This document shows positions 35,427 to 46,599 of a stretch of 64,000 nt of DNA, piece after piece. The position numbers and the translations under genes are program-made. Origin of the DNA: Massospora cicadina (Eukaryota; Entomophthoromycota; Entomophthoromycetes; Entomophthorales; Entomophthoraceae); NCBI GenBank assembly GCA_022478985.1, contig JAKSZP010014925.1, positions 1-64,000 on the forward strand, written 5' to 3'. Position 1 is the stretch's first letter. Every line of letters starts with the position of its first letter. A model generated the notes under the pieces. That model did not search any database, was not told the DNA's origin, and worked only from the letters and a program-made list of their open reading frames with translations.

Positions 35427-36203
35427 TGTTGAAACTGGCACTTAGCTTTATATGTTTTAGTTACTCATGTCCACACAAAACACACCAGATACTGTTTAAG
35501 ACAGAAATTTGGGCAAAAAACGTAATAAAAAACTCTATAATCAGGTATAGGATTTTATCAGTCAAATAAAGAAGCACACCATAGTATCTGGTACTACCAG
35601 TTTGCTCAGAGACTCCCAATATCAACTAAATAGTAGAATTTAACTACTTATTAAAGAAAAGGCCCCTTACAAATAGCAATCTTACTCAGATATGATCTCT
35701 ATATCATCTTCTCATTGAAGCATTTTTGGTTACTAAGTAGAAATTAAGGCTATAACTTACCAACTTAATATCCAAATTAGGCCATAAAAGCAAGATAATA
35801 GGGCTTAAGGCATTTTTATCATAAGATCAGTATCTCAGGTTGTAATTGAATTATTTCAGATTCAACAATTTACCAGTGACTAATCATACTAAATATAGGG
35901 AGCCTAACACCGATGGTTTAGGCTAATGCAGGGTAGTGTAGTATATTAATGCTGAATTAAAATAAGAGATGATTAGGCAATTGAGGCCATGGCATCATTA
36001 GCCTGTGATATAAGGGAACATGAAATGCTCCTGTGGGATTCAGGGATATAATTAATAGTAAATCAATAATTGACCAACATAATATAAGAACATGTGTTGC
36101 ACGCCATACTAATTACTAAGAGAAGCTCAAAATCATTTATCTAAGTTTTATATAAATATACAAAAAAACTATAAAAGGATGGTTGGTTGAACCTTTTACA
36201 ACA
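35427..36203 (-). repeat. H 5' LTR (minus orientation)
   Basis: On the minus strand it opens TGTTGTAAAAGG and ends TTTCAACA next to the primer-binding site. It matches 3354-4017, with about 100 extra bases near 35960-36060. Confidence 0.65.
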
Positions 36204-37100
36204 GATGCAAACTTAATATAGTAAAAAAATACCAAGATTATATTATCTGAAAATTCTAGAGTTGGCTAATCATAATATAGCTCTCATCTATTTCAAATAT
36301 CAGGTTTATTAGCCCTCAAACCCAATAAAGTTTAATATAATTGAAATTAACTGGCACAATCTTTAAAAAAGAAAGTACAATAAAAACATTTGACCACGTG
36401 GTACTAATCAAATTGAGCAAAAATGCTCTAATCTTGATTCATCTTATATCAGAATCGAATCCTATAGATAATGAACATTGATTTATTTAACCATAAAGGT
36501 ATTTGGCGACAGTTAATTAAAAGACTCAGGATTACTGTTGACATCCAACCCCAAAGGGTTTGAAAACTTTAAATTTTACCAAAAATATCCATTCAGGGTA
36601 GGAATTACCCTCTAGTCAATTTTTCTTATTGGCAACTTCCTTTCCAGATTTCATTATTTTATTTTCATAATGCTGAACTAATTCTTTATCTAATTTGCTT
36701 TTGGCATTTTAAAAATTTTATTATGGCTATAGAAATGAAGGTGTGTATGCCGTGGCATTAGACTTAGGTCTAGTACATTATAACTTGGCAACATCTTTGT
36801 ATGTGTCTACCTTTACTAATCAGCACTATCTCAATATTCCATGTAAAGTATATACAGTTCCATCTTATTTGGCGGACTGTATAAATATTACTGGGGCTTG
36901 CGCATGAGCATTCCTTCCCAACAGTTAGGCATACTATCATATAGAAGTGGAACGTGACATTGGAAGAAACTTCTTTAACTTTTCTCTGTGTTCCTGAGTG
37001 TTTTGCAAACTCCTGAGCCAGTAAATTTTCCCACATTCTATACTAAAACCATCACTGTAGTGATGGTATTCTCCATTCTCTTTGTGCTTTTAGACGTTTT
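36204..37100 (+). repeat. I 5' LTR, approximate
   Basis: Blocks shared with the 3' LTR in order: tgaaaattct (36246 and 44307), aaatcccat/gaatcctatag then aatga (36450 and 44470), tgacatccaacc/tgtccaacc (36539 and 44554), gcttttggcatttt (36698 and 45267), gcattccttcccaa (36907 and 45478). The right edge is unclear. Confidence 0.5.
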
Positions 37101-37857
37101 TTACTGTTTTAAACTAGATTTTCAGGTTTTCCCATGCTATTAACCTTTTCTTGAAGGTACCACCATTGTACACCCTTGACCTCACTGACGCTGCTCTTCA
37201 CCAAAACACCCTGGCATGACTACGCCTCCAGGCACATTTTCAATATGCTTCTAGTGTCTTCAACCCTTGTATGATTTAGGTGAATGAGCTCGTCTACTCA
37301 TTGGTCATGGATTTATTTACAACATTGGTATATCTTTTAGCCAACCAATATGATTTACCTATGTCCTTAGATCAGTATTTGTACATCATTAACCTCATGG
37401 CTACCACTAAAGAGTCTTAGATGCTGCCTGGTCCGCATAAATCTCCTTTCAGAAACAGGGCAATTTAAAGTAACAGATTATGCTTCACATTTTTGCTCCT
37501 TGGACAGGTCTGCATGAGATTTTTGTCAAGGACATGGGGGTTTCTACCACGTATCCCTTAATTTTTAGAGGCATAAGGACCCAAAGCTCCTGGGTGTTGG
37601 ATTATACCTTTTGCTTTTCTTGGTCAAAAAGTATTTACTCCAGATATTATGCCTGAAGTGGTAAATCTAACTATAAGCTCATCCCTAAGTTATTAAATGT
37701 AGGCCAGTTCATTTTAAATGGCAAAGATGAGAGTAATCTTAACTTCTCTCTATGCTCAGCATAAGTTTCCGAGATAATTGAGTTTGGTAAATTAAAGGCA
37801 AACACTTAATTGCACACCTAAGTCTTGATATGATGTTGTTGGATCCCCCTCTGACTG
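37101..37857 (+). pseudogene. gag: I gag, N-terminal remnant
   Basis: Plus-strand text with gag-like composition: LDLTDAALHQNTLA, LQAHFQYASSVFNP, LVMDLFTTLVYLLANQYDLP. It lies after the LTR and before the G2 insertion. No diagnostic motif is present, and the call rests on position in element I. Confidence 0.35.
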
Positions 37858-39550
37858 TCCCAGCGTGGGGCAGCAGCAAAACTCCTCCCTTTCATTCTCT
37901 GACAGACAGGAAAACGCGCTCAGACTGACTCACACAATCAATCCAAACCCTTGGGAAGATTCGTTCCTCCCAAGGATCTTGATGCCCATCTCGCCTGAAC
38001 CCAAGCAGTGCCCCGCTGCCCATTGGTGCTCCTCCAGAGCAGCATGCGTTTTGGTCTTAGGGTCAAAGATGGGAAATTCTTCCTCTATGACGACCAAGCC
38101 ATTATCAAAATGGCTCAGGTGGTGATGACACCAGCCTGCTTTATTGACTTCCGCCCCTATAAGGGGTACTTTGATCTTGGCTTCCCATGTGAATTCAATG
38201 CAGCCAATGCGGCAATGATGCCATTAATCTATAACAATATTCCCCTCCCAACAACGCGGACCCAGCTCCCAATGGACACCACCTTGGTGGTCCAGTTCGC
38301 TGGTTTGCCCACCCACCTCCCCCCAAAGTGCTCCACCAGGAGTTGATGGAAGGTTTAGCAGCCTACAGCGCCAACCCCATCCTACAATTTGTGGTCCCAA
38401 ATGGGGCCACACGATTCGCTGGGCCTCAGGCGTATGCCACAATAAGCCCTGAATTCATGAAAATTTTGTTGGCAATTCCCCCTTGTGCCACCATTCCATC
38501 TGCCCCCAACCATCCATTATGGGCCCGCGTTGAGGGCGGACGTATGATCTGTCCATCCTGTTTTGAGTTAGACCACTCAAAACGAAAATGCCCTACTCAT
38601 TTTCTTCCACTGATGCCAAAAGTTTGCTTGACGCCCACCAATCCACCACCCACCCCACGCCAACTCTGACATGGGGTATGATTCTACCTTCCCCTCCTAC
38701 AATGCCTAATACTGCGGCTGCACCTACAGCCACCAATCAGCCTCCTCCTCACCCCAATGCAATAAATAATTCATCCAACCAAACATCAGATTGGATCCCT
38801 TTTAATTCCCATACACCCACAAATGAATCAAATAAACCTCAACCATACGCTGATTCCCCAATTCAATTCAACCAAAATCCATGGGAATAATTGGATAAAA
38901 TTGAAGAATCAGGTAATGTCATTGAAGAACCGACACTGCAACTTGAGCAGCTCTGTGATGCAGAATGGGATGAAAAATTACCACCTCAGAAATACATCCC
39001 ACAACCTAACGCTAAACCGTTCTACAGCGTCCACCAGCTTGCAGTAGAAGCAGCCACCACACCAGATTGCTGTCCACTTCGAAAAGCAGCTGCCAAATCT
39101 GTGGCTGCACTTGCAGGAGGAATTTCCACCTCCCGTCATCCCCAACAATCTTACTCCACAAAGTAAGATCAAATTTGAAAACCTTACACAAAAACATCAC
39201 TGAAACCATCCAGAACGTGGTAACAGTAGCATGGAATCTAAAAGCAAAAATAACCTGAACAAACATTGCAACGTTCATTAAATTCCCGGACGCCCGCCTT
39301 AAAGCTGAAGACGCTTTGGGCAAATACATTGTTGGTATAATGATGGCTGGCAACTATTTGGAAGTTCCAGTCTTCAAGGATATCAAGCCCCATGCCACCA
39401 ATGCCCCCACACCCTTACTATCCGCCTTAACACGCACCCTACTCTGGAATGAGATGGATGCAGCCAAAGATGAGCCCCCCAATCACCCCTCCCCATCCAC
39501 CATGGAGGAATAGCAGTATTTGCTACCCACCTGGTTGGATATCTTGTTAG
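37858..39550 (+). mobile_element. G2: better-preserved copy of the zinc-knuckle protein element
   Basis: One protein can be followed through frames 38008-38346, 38328-38669, 38588-38890 and 38891-39166 with two frameshifts and one stop. Its parts: an N-terminal domain (FGLRVKDGKFFLYDDQAI), a segment VVQFAGLPTHLPPKV that recalls the DUF4283-type domain of LINE ORF1 and related proteins, then a zinc knuckle CPSCFELDHSKRKC (CX2CX4HX4C, 38550-38591), a Pro/Thr/Asn-rich linker, and a C-terminal helical part. The region is visibly more GC-rich than its neighbours. G1 is a second copy. No polymerase or terminal structure is seen, so the element could be a truncated LINE, a non-autonomous element or a captured gene. 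Confidence 0.55.
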
Positions 39551-40430
39551 GTAAAATTCAATTGATCCATCCATTTTGGGCATATCGTTTAATTTGTTAT
39601 TTTTATTATTATGATTTTTAGTTTTAGTCAGTAATGTCCATCCTCTGGACAGCTTACCTCGGTTAAATAAAAGAAGAGAGTAATCTTTATTTTCTTAGAA
39701 TTTAGAAATATAAGGGAGATCAATGAGGATTTTTAGTAAATCTCCAAGAAGTCCAAGCTAAGACCTTAATTGCCATGAATTGTGGGATGCTGTGTCAGAC
39801 TAGTCATCTCATTCATATAAGATCTGCTTGCCGCATGGATTAGGTTTAAACCCCAAGATTAGTTAAGTCTGAGGGAGCAAAAATCAGCCGCATAAGTTGA
39901 GGTTAATCCCTGATTTCAAGAGCCCTTGTATTTTATCAGGGATTATCTTGTTAAATGTTTGGGCTATTTGGTTGTATCAGGATTGATTCCCTTTGACTGA
40001 GATATCTGGAAACTTCAATTTGGGTAGTAATCGTGACAATCCCCTCACCCAGACTTTACATATGTTTAGACAGTACTTGGGGGCCAATGTTATTGAGAGC
40101 CCCTAAAGCAAACCATCTTGCTGACACATTTGATCATGAAACTTCCTATCACAGATAGATAATCATTTGTCTTTGGCGCACACAAAAGAGGTCTTATTGC
40201 TAGTTCTAGCCTCTGGTGACCATGGCACCACTTCTCTTAGTGAAAACCCAGCTTACCTTTTAAGTATATCACCTGTACCTGAAATGATCGACACAGCTGG
40301 AGAGAAATCTGAGATTAGTAGTACTAATTGAGAGGTGCCATCTTTCAACTTGCGTCCTACTCCCGGTTGCCATAAATATGAATAAAAAGATTCAACCCCA
40401 ACAGTCTACTTAATTATAGCCTTCATTATC
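39551..40430 (+). other. I interior between G2 and protease; no clear domain
   Basis: AT-rich sequence with no frame longer than about 60 codons. By position it should hold the C-terminal half of the I gag. I see no zinc knuckle and nothing else recognisable. Confidence 0.4.
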
Positions 40431-40650
40431 AGATATAATGTCAAAATGTAAAATTGGAAAATGAAGTTTCTAAAGCACTGGTTTATACAGGGGTGGTATA
40501 GTATAGTAGGCCTTACCCTAGATAAACAGCTCCTCTAACCCATCTTGAATGTTAGTGCGTTACCTTAGCTGATACTTATAGATCTTCGCTAAACTGGAAA
40601 GTCAAACGGCTGATTAAAAACACTAAACCCATCATATGTTTGAGGAACGT
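40431..40650 (+). pseudogene. I protease remnant
   Basis: The text VSKALVYTGVV near 40470-40500 resembles the chromovirus protease loop A-L-V-D-T-G-A, with Asp changed to Tyr. Stops follow directly. It lies at the correct distance before RT. Confidence 0.35.
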
Positions 40651-41059
40651 TTATGTGCCATAGAAATTCTTCCATTCTCATTAATTCTTGGCATGAGATT
40701 GTGGCACAAGTACTTTCACTATTTTGATATGGAGAGGTTTAGTCAAATTAGATGGAGAGGGAAAATAACCGCAGTCTTATTATTTCATTTTTAATCCCAC
40801 TAAGAGATAATTACTGGCATGGTCATGAAGGTATTTCCTTCATTATATCTTCCATAAAGTTCAAGCACTTTGCTCACATTTTTAGCTTGCTGTTCATTTA
40901 GAATCATCAGATGCCAGCCATTTTGCATACTTATGCTAAATTCGAGTAGGGTGCATAGATAGCTAAAGGGTATCTTTTAAACTCTTTGAATATCAAGAGA
41001 AAAAAGATCTTTAGTCAAGCATGTGAAGCATATACTGGCGCGGAAGGTCATCTATCACA

Positions 41060-41660
41060 TAAGTCTTTGGTTGTTTCACTAAGGCAGTTGGTTCCTAAAG
41101 TTAATGGGGACTTACGCCCTTATATGATTTTCAAAGAATTAACGCAGTTATAGTGTTATACCTTATCCCATGTCACTTATGGAGGATATGAATCTAATGA
41201 TTGGTAACCTCAAGAGTTTCTAGCTAAATCCTGTTGACACCTTCCATCAAGTTTAGTCAACCCTCAGCATCAATGTTACGCTGCCTTAAAGTGTCATATT
41301 AGCTTGTTTACATATGGGTAATGCCCTTAAGACTCCAAAAAACCTGCTATATTCAATAAAAAGATTTATTAGGCATTGGTCAATCTTTCTGAAAAATGTT
41401 ACATGAAATATATGTACAATCTCTTTTTTTCTAAGAATTAAGAGGATCAAGCTAAGGAAATTGCGAAGGCTCTGCAAGTGATTGCCAAGGATAATTTGAA
41501 GCTAATGCCCTCAAAATGTGAGTTCTTTAAGGACTTTTTTTCGTTCCTGGGAATCATTTTTTAGATGATATGTCTATCTCCTTGATATGTTGGTGACAAT
41601 CAGGAACTGGTCTACCATGTGAATTAATCTGGCATATAGAGTTTCCTTGGAGTATCATAC
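41060..41660 (+). pseudogene. I reverse transcriptase
   Basis: Readable motifs are LVPKVNGDLRPYMIFKEL (near 41090-41140), YPMSLMEDMNLMIGNL, SSFHQV (the Y-x-Q-I position), MGNALKTP, and EIAKALQVIAKDNLKLMPSKCEFFKDFFSFLG (near 41457-41550), a typical chromovirus RT thumb. The YxDD box region around 41390-41420 is too decayed to read. Confidence 0.6.
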
Positions 41661-42300
41661 TTCATCCATCAGTTTCAAGTGATATTTATGGAACAACGGC
41701 AACTCTAACCCATCTATGGGACAAGTACCTTTTGTTTAAGGAGGTTAAAGAAAAAGATGCATTCCATTTCATCAAAGATAGTATGCTTGACGCGATTGTT
41801 TTTGAACATTCTCATCCAGATTCCCTTTTATTGTTCAGATGGAGGCCTCTAATTTTTTACAGGGGCTGTTATCTTACAGGAGGGTATGATAGTTTGGAGC
41901 ATCCAGTATTTTATCAGTAGCAAGATGATCCCAGAAGAAAAAACTACTCGTTTATGACAAGAAGTTCCTTGACATTATTACTGCACTTACAAATGGCAGC
42001 ACCATCTTCTGTAGGCTCACCATCTTTTAGTCATCAAGACTAATCACCGCGCTCTAGAGTTTAAAAATAAGTGCACGTTTAATGAACTAATGACAAGCTC
42101 ATTGGCACTAAGAGCTTATCCAATGTAACTTTACAAATGAGTACAAGCCTGAGAAACACATTTTGATTTCAGATCTCTTCAGCTGTATATAAAATTTAGC
42201 TTTTTTCTATAATTTAAACATAAACAGCACTGTGACCACACAACCTCCCAATATATTTTCTTTGTTTAAGAGTTCCCTTAAAAACCTTATTTAGAGATTC
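41661..42300 (+). pseudogene. I RNase H remnant
   Basis: The frame 41732-41920 reads LFKEVKEKDAFHFIKDSMLDAIVFEHSHPD, matching the segment before the RNase H core (F..LK..L..A.VL.HPD). It is followed by LLLFRWRP, in place of the TDAS strand, and later DKKFLDIITALTNG-like text near 41955. Catalytic residues are not preserved. Confidence 0.5.
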
Positions 42301-42439
42301 CGTAATGGTCAAGGTCATTCTACCTTTGGGAAGGAACTAAGTGAGTTAATTGTTAAAGGCTTCTTTTTGTGGCGCACTAGAGCTATACAATTTTAATGGT
42401 ATTTGATACCCAAAAAATATCTTGGAACTCATTAAGGTT

Positions 42440-43523
42440 ATGCAAAAGGAGATCCTCAAGGCTTAACAAGCTTTTCCTTTAGATGGACATCCTGGTGAGC
42501 AGAAGACCATGAGTTTGATTCAACAGGCTCCTCCTGGCCTAAAACTATTGGCTATATAAAAAATATCTTTAAGAATATTTGATGGTTCCAGATACAAACC
42601 TTCACATTCCAAGCCTCAGGGTAAGTTGATGGCACCCTTTATCTCGCAAGACCCAGTTTGACTATCAGTGTGGTTACATCTAATATTTTTCCCTCATCAA
42701 ATGTACCTGATGCGATTATGGTAATAATGAACTGACTTACTATATAAAGGATTTCTCTTTTGCATATTTTTAATCACCTCAATGGAAGAAGTAAAGATGT
42801 TTATCAAGAAGATTTTATAAAGGAATGGCCTACCTAATAAAGTAGTTAAATACCAGGGACCCCAATTTACATCCCTTTTTTGAATCACCTTCTGCCCAAC
42901 TTAAGCATCAAACCTTGTAGGTCCTTCGCTTACCATCTTATGTTAGATGGCCATAAAGAAAGATCAACCAGACTATAGAGCAACATCTAAGCTGCTACAC
43001 TCCTATTCAACAAGACACCTATACCGCTTGTATTTTTTAGTACAGTGTGCATATAAGTCCACACACATTCATCTAGGGTATGTCCCTATTTTTGCCAACC
43101 ATGGTCATAATTTCAAGTGTTTGAGGGACAACAAGATGGAGTGGTATCTCTCATATAAGGTATGTTACCAACATTCTTCAAAATTCTTTTGCCTTAAGGA
43201 CTCAACTCAACAAGGTGCTTCAAGGACAGAATGTTAAGGCTGACGTTCTCCACTTCGACCTAACTGTGTACAAGGAAGGGAAGTGGCTCTCAATAACGCC
43301 AAAAAATAAATTATTTCTGTTGAATGTTATAAGTTAGGTTCTCTTGCTCTGGGGCCATACAAGGTGATGCACCAAATTAACAACGTAGCTTATGAGCTAA
43401 AATTACCTAAAGGTTTTTATTACCATCCAGTTTATCTGTCTCCAGCCTGAGGAAGTATTATGGTCCAGTAATGGAAAATTAGGCCCCATTTATTCAGAAA
43501 ACCTTAGTTAAGAAGAACACAAA
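42440..43523 (+). pseudogene. I integrase
   Basis: Text GHPGEQKTMSLIQQAPPG (near 42487) is the zinc-finger helix of chromovirus integrases, and SHSKPQGKLMAP follows. After the core come QCAYKSTHIHLGYVPIFANHGHNF (near 43040-43115), and LGPYKVMHQINNVAYELKLPKGFYYHPVYLS, noted here as GPYKVMHQ and YELKLPKG, which is the GPF/Y module before the chromodomain (43350-43450). The catalytic triad is obscured by stops. Confidence 0.65.
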
Positions 43524-44083
43524 TGTTATAATATTGGCGACATACTTGCTATAGTCTGAAGACTTTGCGCAGGGTCAAGCACGCTGAGCAATCAGATGGA
43601 CTATATGGAGATTTCTGGTCCTTGGAACACACTTAATAAATATAATAACATGGAGCAATTTCCACAATGACACCTTTTATTAAACGTATTATTACAGCAG
43701 ATACTTTCTGATTTGCTCTCTCTTCTTTACTAACAATCCTCCCTCTTCAATTGTTTCATCTCACTTGTATATCTGCGACTTTGGTTGAAACTGCTCTTTT
43801 GACTTAGACTATTTGGTTCCACCATATTCACATTGGCTCTGGAAGAGTATACTATTGTTAAATTCCATATTGCCTTAGTTTGAGGCAATATATTAGTACA
43901 TAGTATGTTGACTTTGCCTTATTGCCTTATATGGAGGAATTCCAATAATTATCCTTTCTAACCCATTATAATCTCATCCCAAGGTGCTCAAATATTTATA
44001 CACTGCAAATCATGGCTGGCAGATTCTAGACTTTCCGCTATGGGTACCTAGGTCATATTGACGGTCATATCAGAATCTCAACA
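43524..44083 (-). repeat. J1: solo LTR of the E family in element I
   Basis: A 560-base LTR in minus orientation. On the minus strand it opens TGTTGAGATTCTGATATG and ends ATTATAACA. It matches J2 (44675-45220) and the 3' LTR of E (TGTTGCAATTCTGAAATG). The bases acaaa flank it exactly on both sides (43519-43523 and 44084-44088). No internal region is present, so it is a solo LTR. It separates the I integrase from the chromodomain. Confidence 0.88.
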
Positions 44084-44089
44084 ACAAAG

Positions 44090-44235
44090 TTATGACCAAT
44101 ATTGAACCCAAGATCTTTTGGGACGCTCGTTTTTACTTAATTAAATGTCTGAAATACTATATCGAGGAAGCCATTTGGCAATCTGCTGCAGACTGCGTTC
44201 ACTACCCAAAGGTTATCAAAGAATTTATTATTATT
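44090..44235 (+). pseudogene. I chromodomain
   Basis: The text IEPKIFWDARFYLIKCLKYY followed by EEAIWQSAADCVHYPKVIKEF aligns with a retrotransposon chromodomain: E..L..R, YLIKWKGY, EE.TWEPA.N, A..VI.EF. Chromodomains on chromovirus integrases direct insertion to marked chromatin. The WKGY aromatic has changed to CLKYY, but the Trp and the terminal helix are clear. The J1 solo LTR splits it from the integrase. Confidence 0.65.
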
Positions 44236-44260
44236 AAGGGTATATCTTAGATAAAGGTGA

Positions 44261-45530
44261 TGGCATAATCCAAGCTTTAAATGTCATAACATTGCTTTAA
44301 TAGTTTGAAAATTCTGTAAATTAGGATTAACCAAATAAAAATTAAAAAATAAGGTAGAATTAAATGGCATAGACTCTGATAAAGAAAAGTTAATTCATTT
44401 CTTTAGTAATGTAGCCCAATAAAAAATAAACAAAATATCTTTAATCTCAGCCACCTTACCATTATAATCAAATCCCATAAATAATGACCATTAATTTACT
44501 ATTATATAGGAGAGGTTTGGTAACAGTGATTTAAAAGGCTCAGAATTAACTATGGTGTCCAACCTCAAAGGTTTTGACAATATATAATTTTATCAGGAAT
44601 AGACAATCATTGTAGTATTTTTATCCAGTAATTTTTTCTTATAAGCAGATTCCCCTCCCAAAATTCGCTAGCTTTGTTATAATTTTGGCGGGATCATTAA
44701 TATATGCCAGAAGAATTTGAACAGGGTCACCCACTGAGCAATCAGACAGATGATATGAAGATTATCAGTCCGCAGACACACTTTAAAATATAATATAATC
44801 TAGAGATACCCGCTCTGCACAACACTTTATTTATTTATTCATATAGAGAATCTTTGTTGTTCCATTCAATCTAAACTACTAACAACCTCTTCCTTAATTG
44901 CTTCATCTCATTGATCTCAGCAACATTAAATGATACCATTTTCTCAGCTTGGTATTCATTTTCCGCCATATCTCATTGGTTCCAGAAGAGTATGTTATCA
45001 ATTCTCTATCACCTTATCTTGAGGCAATCATACCAGTATTTGTCGATAATTGATATCGCTTTATTGCCCTATTTCAAGGTGATTTAATTTAAACCTAACC
45101 TGACCCAAAATCGCCTCAACTCAAGGCGAATGAATAACCATAATAACATGGTTGACGGATTCTCCCCAATCTGACGTACCTATTTCAGGCTTATTGTCCA
45201 CTCATATCAGAATCCTTACAAGCTTACTTTTCATTCTCTATATAGATATGCTTTCATATAGCTTGCTTTTGGCATTTTAGCTATTTAAATGGCCTAAGGG
45301 AATGAGGCCACTGGATGCTGCAGCGCTGGACTTAATTTTGAAACCTTGAAACTTGGAACATAACTTGGTGTGCATTCGCCATTCTATAATCACCACTACT
45401 TAAATCTGGTATTTAGTTTTGTTTTGGTTCTAACCTAACTGATGGCTGTACAACTATTGTCTGGGCTTTCAAGCGGGCATTCCTTCCCAATAGTTTGGTG
45501 CACTATCTTATATAAAGTGGACTTTAATAT
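44261..45530 (+). repeat. I 3' LTR, interrupted by J2
   Basis: It is the partner of 36204-37100; the shared blocks are listed there. The LTR sequence proper is 44261-44674 plus 45226-45530. The right end is lost against the L1 sequence after gtggactttaat. Confidence 0.5.
44675..45220 (-). repeat. J2: solo LTR of the E family in the I 3' LTR
   Basis: A 546-base LTR. On the minus strand it opens TGTAAGGATTCTGATATG and ends AATTATAACA, and it carries the lineage motif ttgctcagtggg. The exact target duplication agctt lies at 44670-44674 and 45221-45225. The 5' LTR of I has no insertion at this point. Confidence 0.88.
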
Positions 45531-46140
45531 TTATATCCTTTGGATGGAGGGAGCTCCATAATGAAGCCAACAGACAATGAGGTCCATGGCCTCTCAGCCT
45601 GTTGAAATGGATGCAAGAGGATTTTCTTCACAGATTTTCTGATTTAGATTGAGCATACAATAAAGCAATAGGAGATACACAAGAAAATTTCTTAGAGGAT
45701 CCTGGCTTGTTTAAGGTTTTCTTAACCAATTCCCCGCACTTCTTAGACCCCAGGTGACCCACATCCATAGAATAATTTTGCCCTTGAATTACTCAGTTGC
45801 GGAGGAAGGGCAGGACTAAACTCTATCCTATAAAAATTGTACCTTTTTTAACTTATTTGAGTGATTTAAAGGTCTTATTTTCCAGGTCCTCAAATAGCTC
45901 AAACCCCTCCATGGAGGCTTGGTGGAAAACCAGGACTTAGTCAAGGAGGGGGCTTTGGGGAGCAGGATGACAAAGCATACTGAAAAGGGAGCCAGCGTCA
46001 GAATTTTTAGTAGGAAACAACAGTTGTGAGTTTTAAAATCCATTATGCTAATATTCATTGAAGGGTTTTAACTTAGAATGTTTATTAGGAAATTTATGAA
46101 CTCTTTATTGAACTCATACCTAAAGGTGAAACTGCATAAG

Positions 46141-46392
46141 TCACAACAGGTCTGGGCTTGCTGATGGAAAGTTGTAAAGCTTTATGTAGTACATTAGAGA
46201 CTGGCGGTTGGTCTGCACTACAGTTTCATGCATTGTCACCTGAAGAAGGTATTGCCAGTGAGTCAGTGCCCAGGACATGGCTGCCAACTCCTTGTCATAA
46301 ATCTCACAGGCTTTCTTGAAGTATGAATCATTGTGGGAAAAGTAAGCAATTGGTGCCCAACCTATAAATCTCTTGAAGAATAACTGCCCCAA
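46141..46392 (-). pseudogene. L1 RNase H
   Basis: The minus-strand frame (83 codons) reads PIAYFSHNDSYFKKACEIYD, then KELAAMSWALTHWQYLLQ and VVQTNRQSLMYYI. These are the chromovirus RNase H blocks P-V-A-F-x-S-x-K, N-Y-E-I-x-D-K-E-L and V-x-T-D-x-x-x-L. The catalytic Glu of DKEL is intact, and the TDH Asp reads TNR. Confidence 0.75.
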
Positions 46393-46599
46393 GCAACTGA
46401 AGATAAGTCACAAGGCACGAAAAAGGGCTTGGAAGCGTTATCATACTGGTGAACTGGAGATAATAAACCTTTTTGATATACCCAAAGCTTTTGCCATACA
46501 TATGTCCACTAGAAGAGGGTATGCTTTCTGGTCATTGTATGTTGTGCTGATAATTAAAAAGAGGAGTGGTGATTTGCTGAGGAAAATTACAGCTCTGAG

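Larger units (their letters stand above)
3354..36203 (-). mobile_element. Element H: old minus-strand Ty3/Gypsy retrotransposon, split by nested insertions
   Basis: The shell is two related LTRs in minus orientation (3354-4017 and 35427-36203) with minus-strand gag, protease, dUTPase-like, RT, RNase H and integrase remnants between them. Insertions A (5510-12845), G1 (about 13076-14740) and B plus D (15756-32616) interrupt it. Reading frames on either side of A and of B join into continuous pol homology, which shows that those two landed inside an H-type element. One conflict remains: RNase H N-terminal sequence is present twice (12851-13075 and 14760-14960). The right and left halves may therefore be two H copies, or one with an internal duplication. 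No clear target-site duplication flanks the shell. Confidence 0.6.
36204..45530 (+). mobile_element. Element I: plus-strand Ty3/Gypsy chromovirus, heavily decayed
   Basis: Two related LTR regions (36204 to about 37100, and 44261-45530) enclose gag, protease, RT, RNase H, integrase and a chromodomain remnant. Insertions: G2 (37858-39550) in the gag region, solo LTR J1 (43524-44083) between integrase and chromodomain, and solo LTR J2 (44675-45220) inside the 3' LTR. The LTRs are strongly diverged, so this is an old copy. It abuts the H LTR on the left and L1 on the right, and its outermost bases cannot be fixed. Confidence 0.6.

Noticed and set aside
39012..39353. 113-codon minus-strand frame in G2
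   Set aside because: It overlaps the plus-strand G protein, whose zinc knuckle and homology to G1 fix the coding strand.
43524..45220. A short LTR retrotransposon made of J1, a 590-base interior and J2
   Set aside because: Each LTR has its own exact and different target duplication, and the interval aligns with the chromodomain and LTR of element I.
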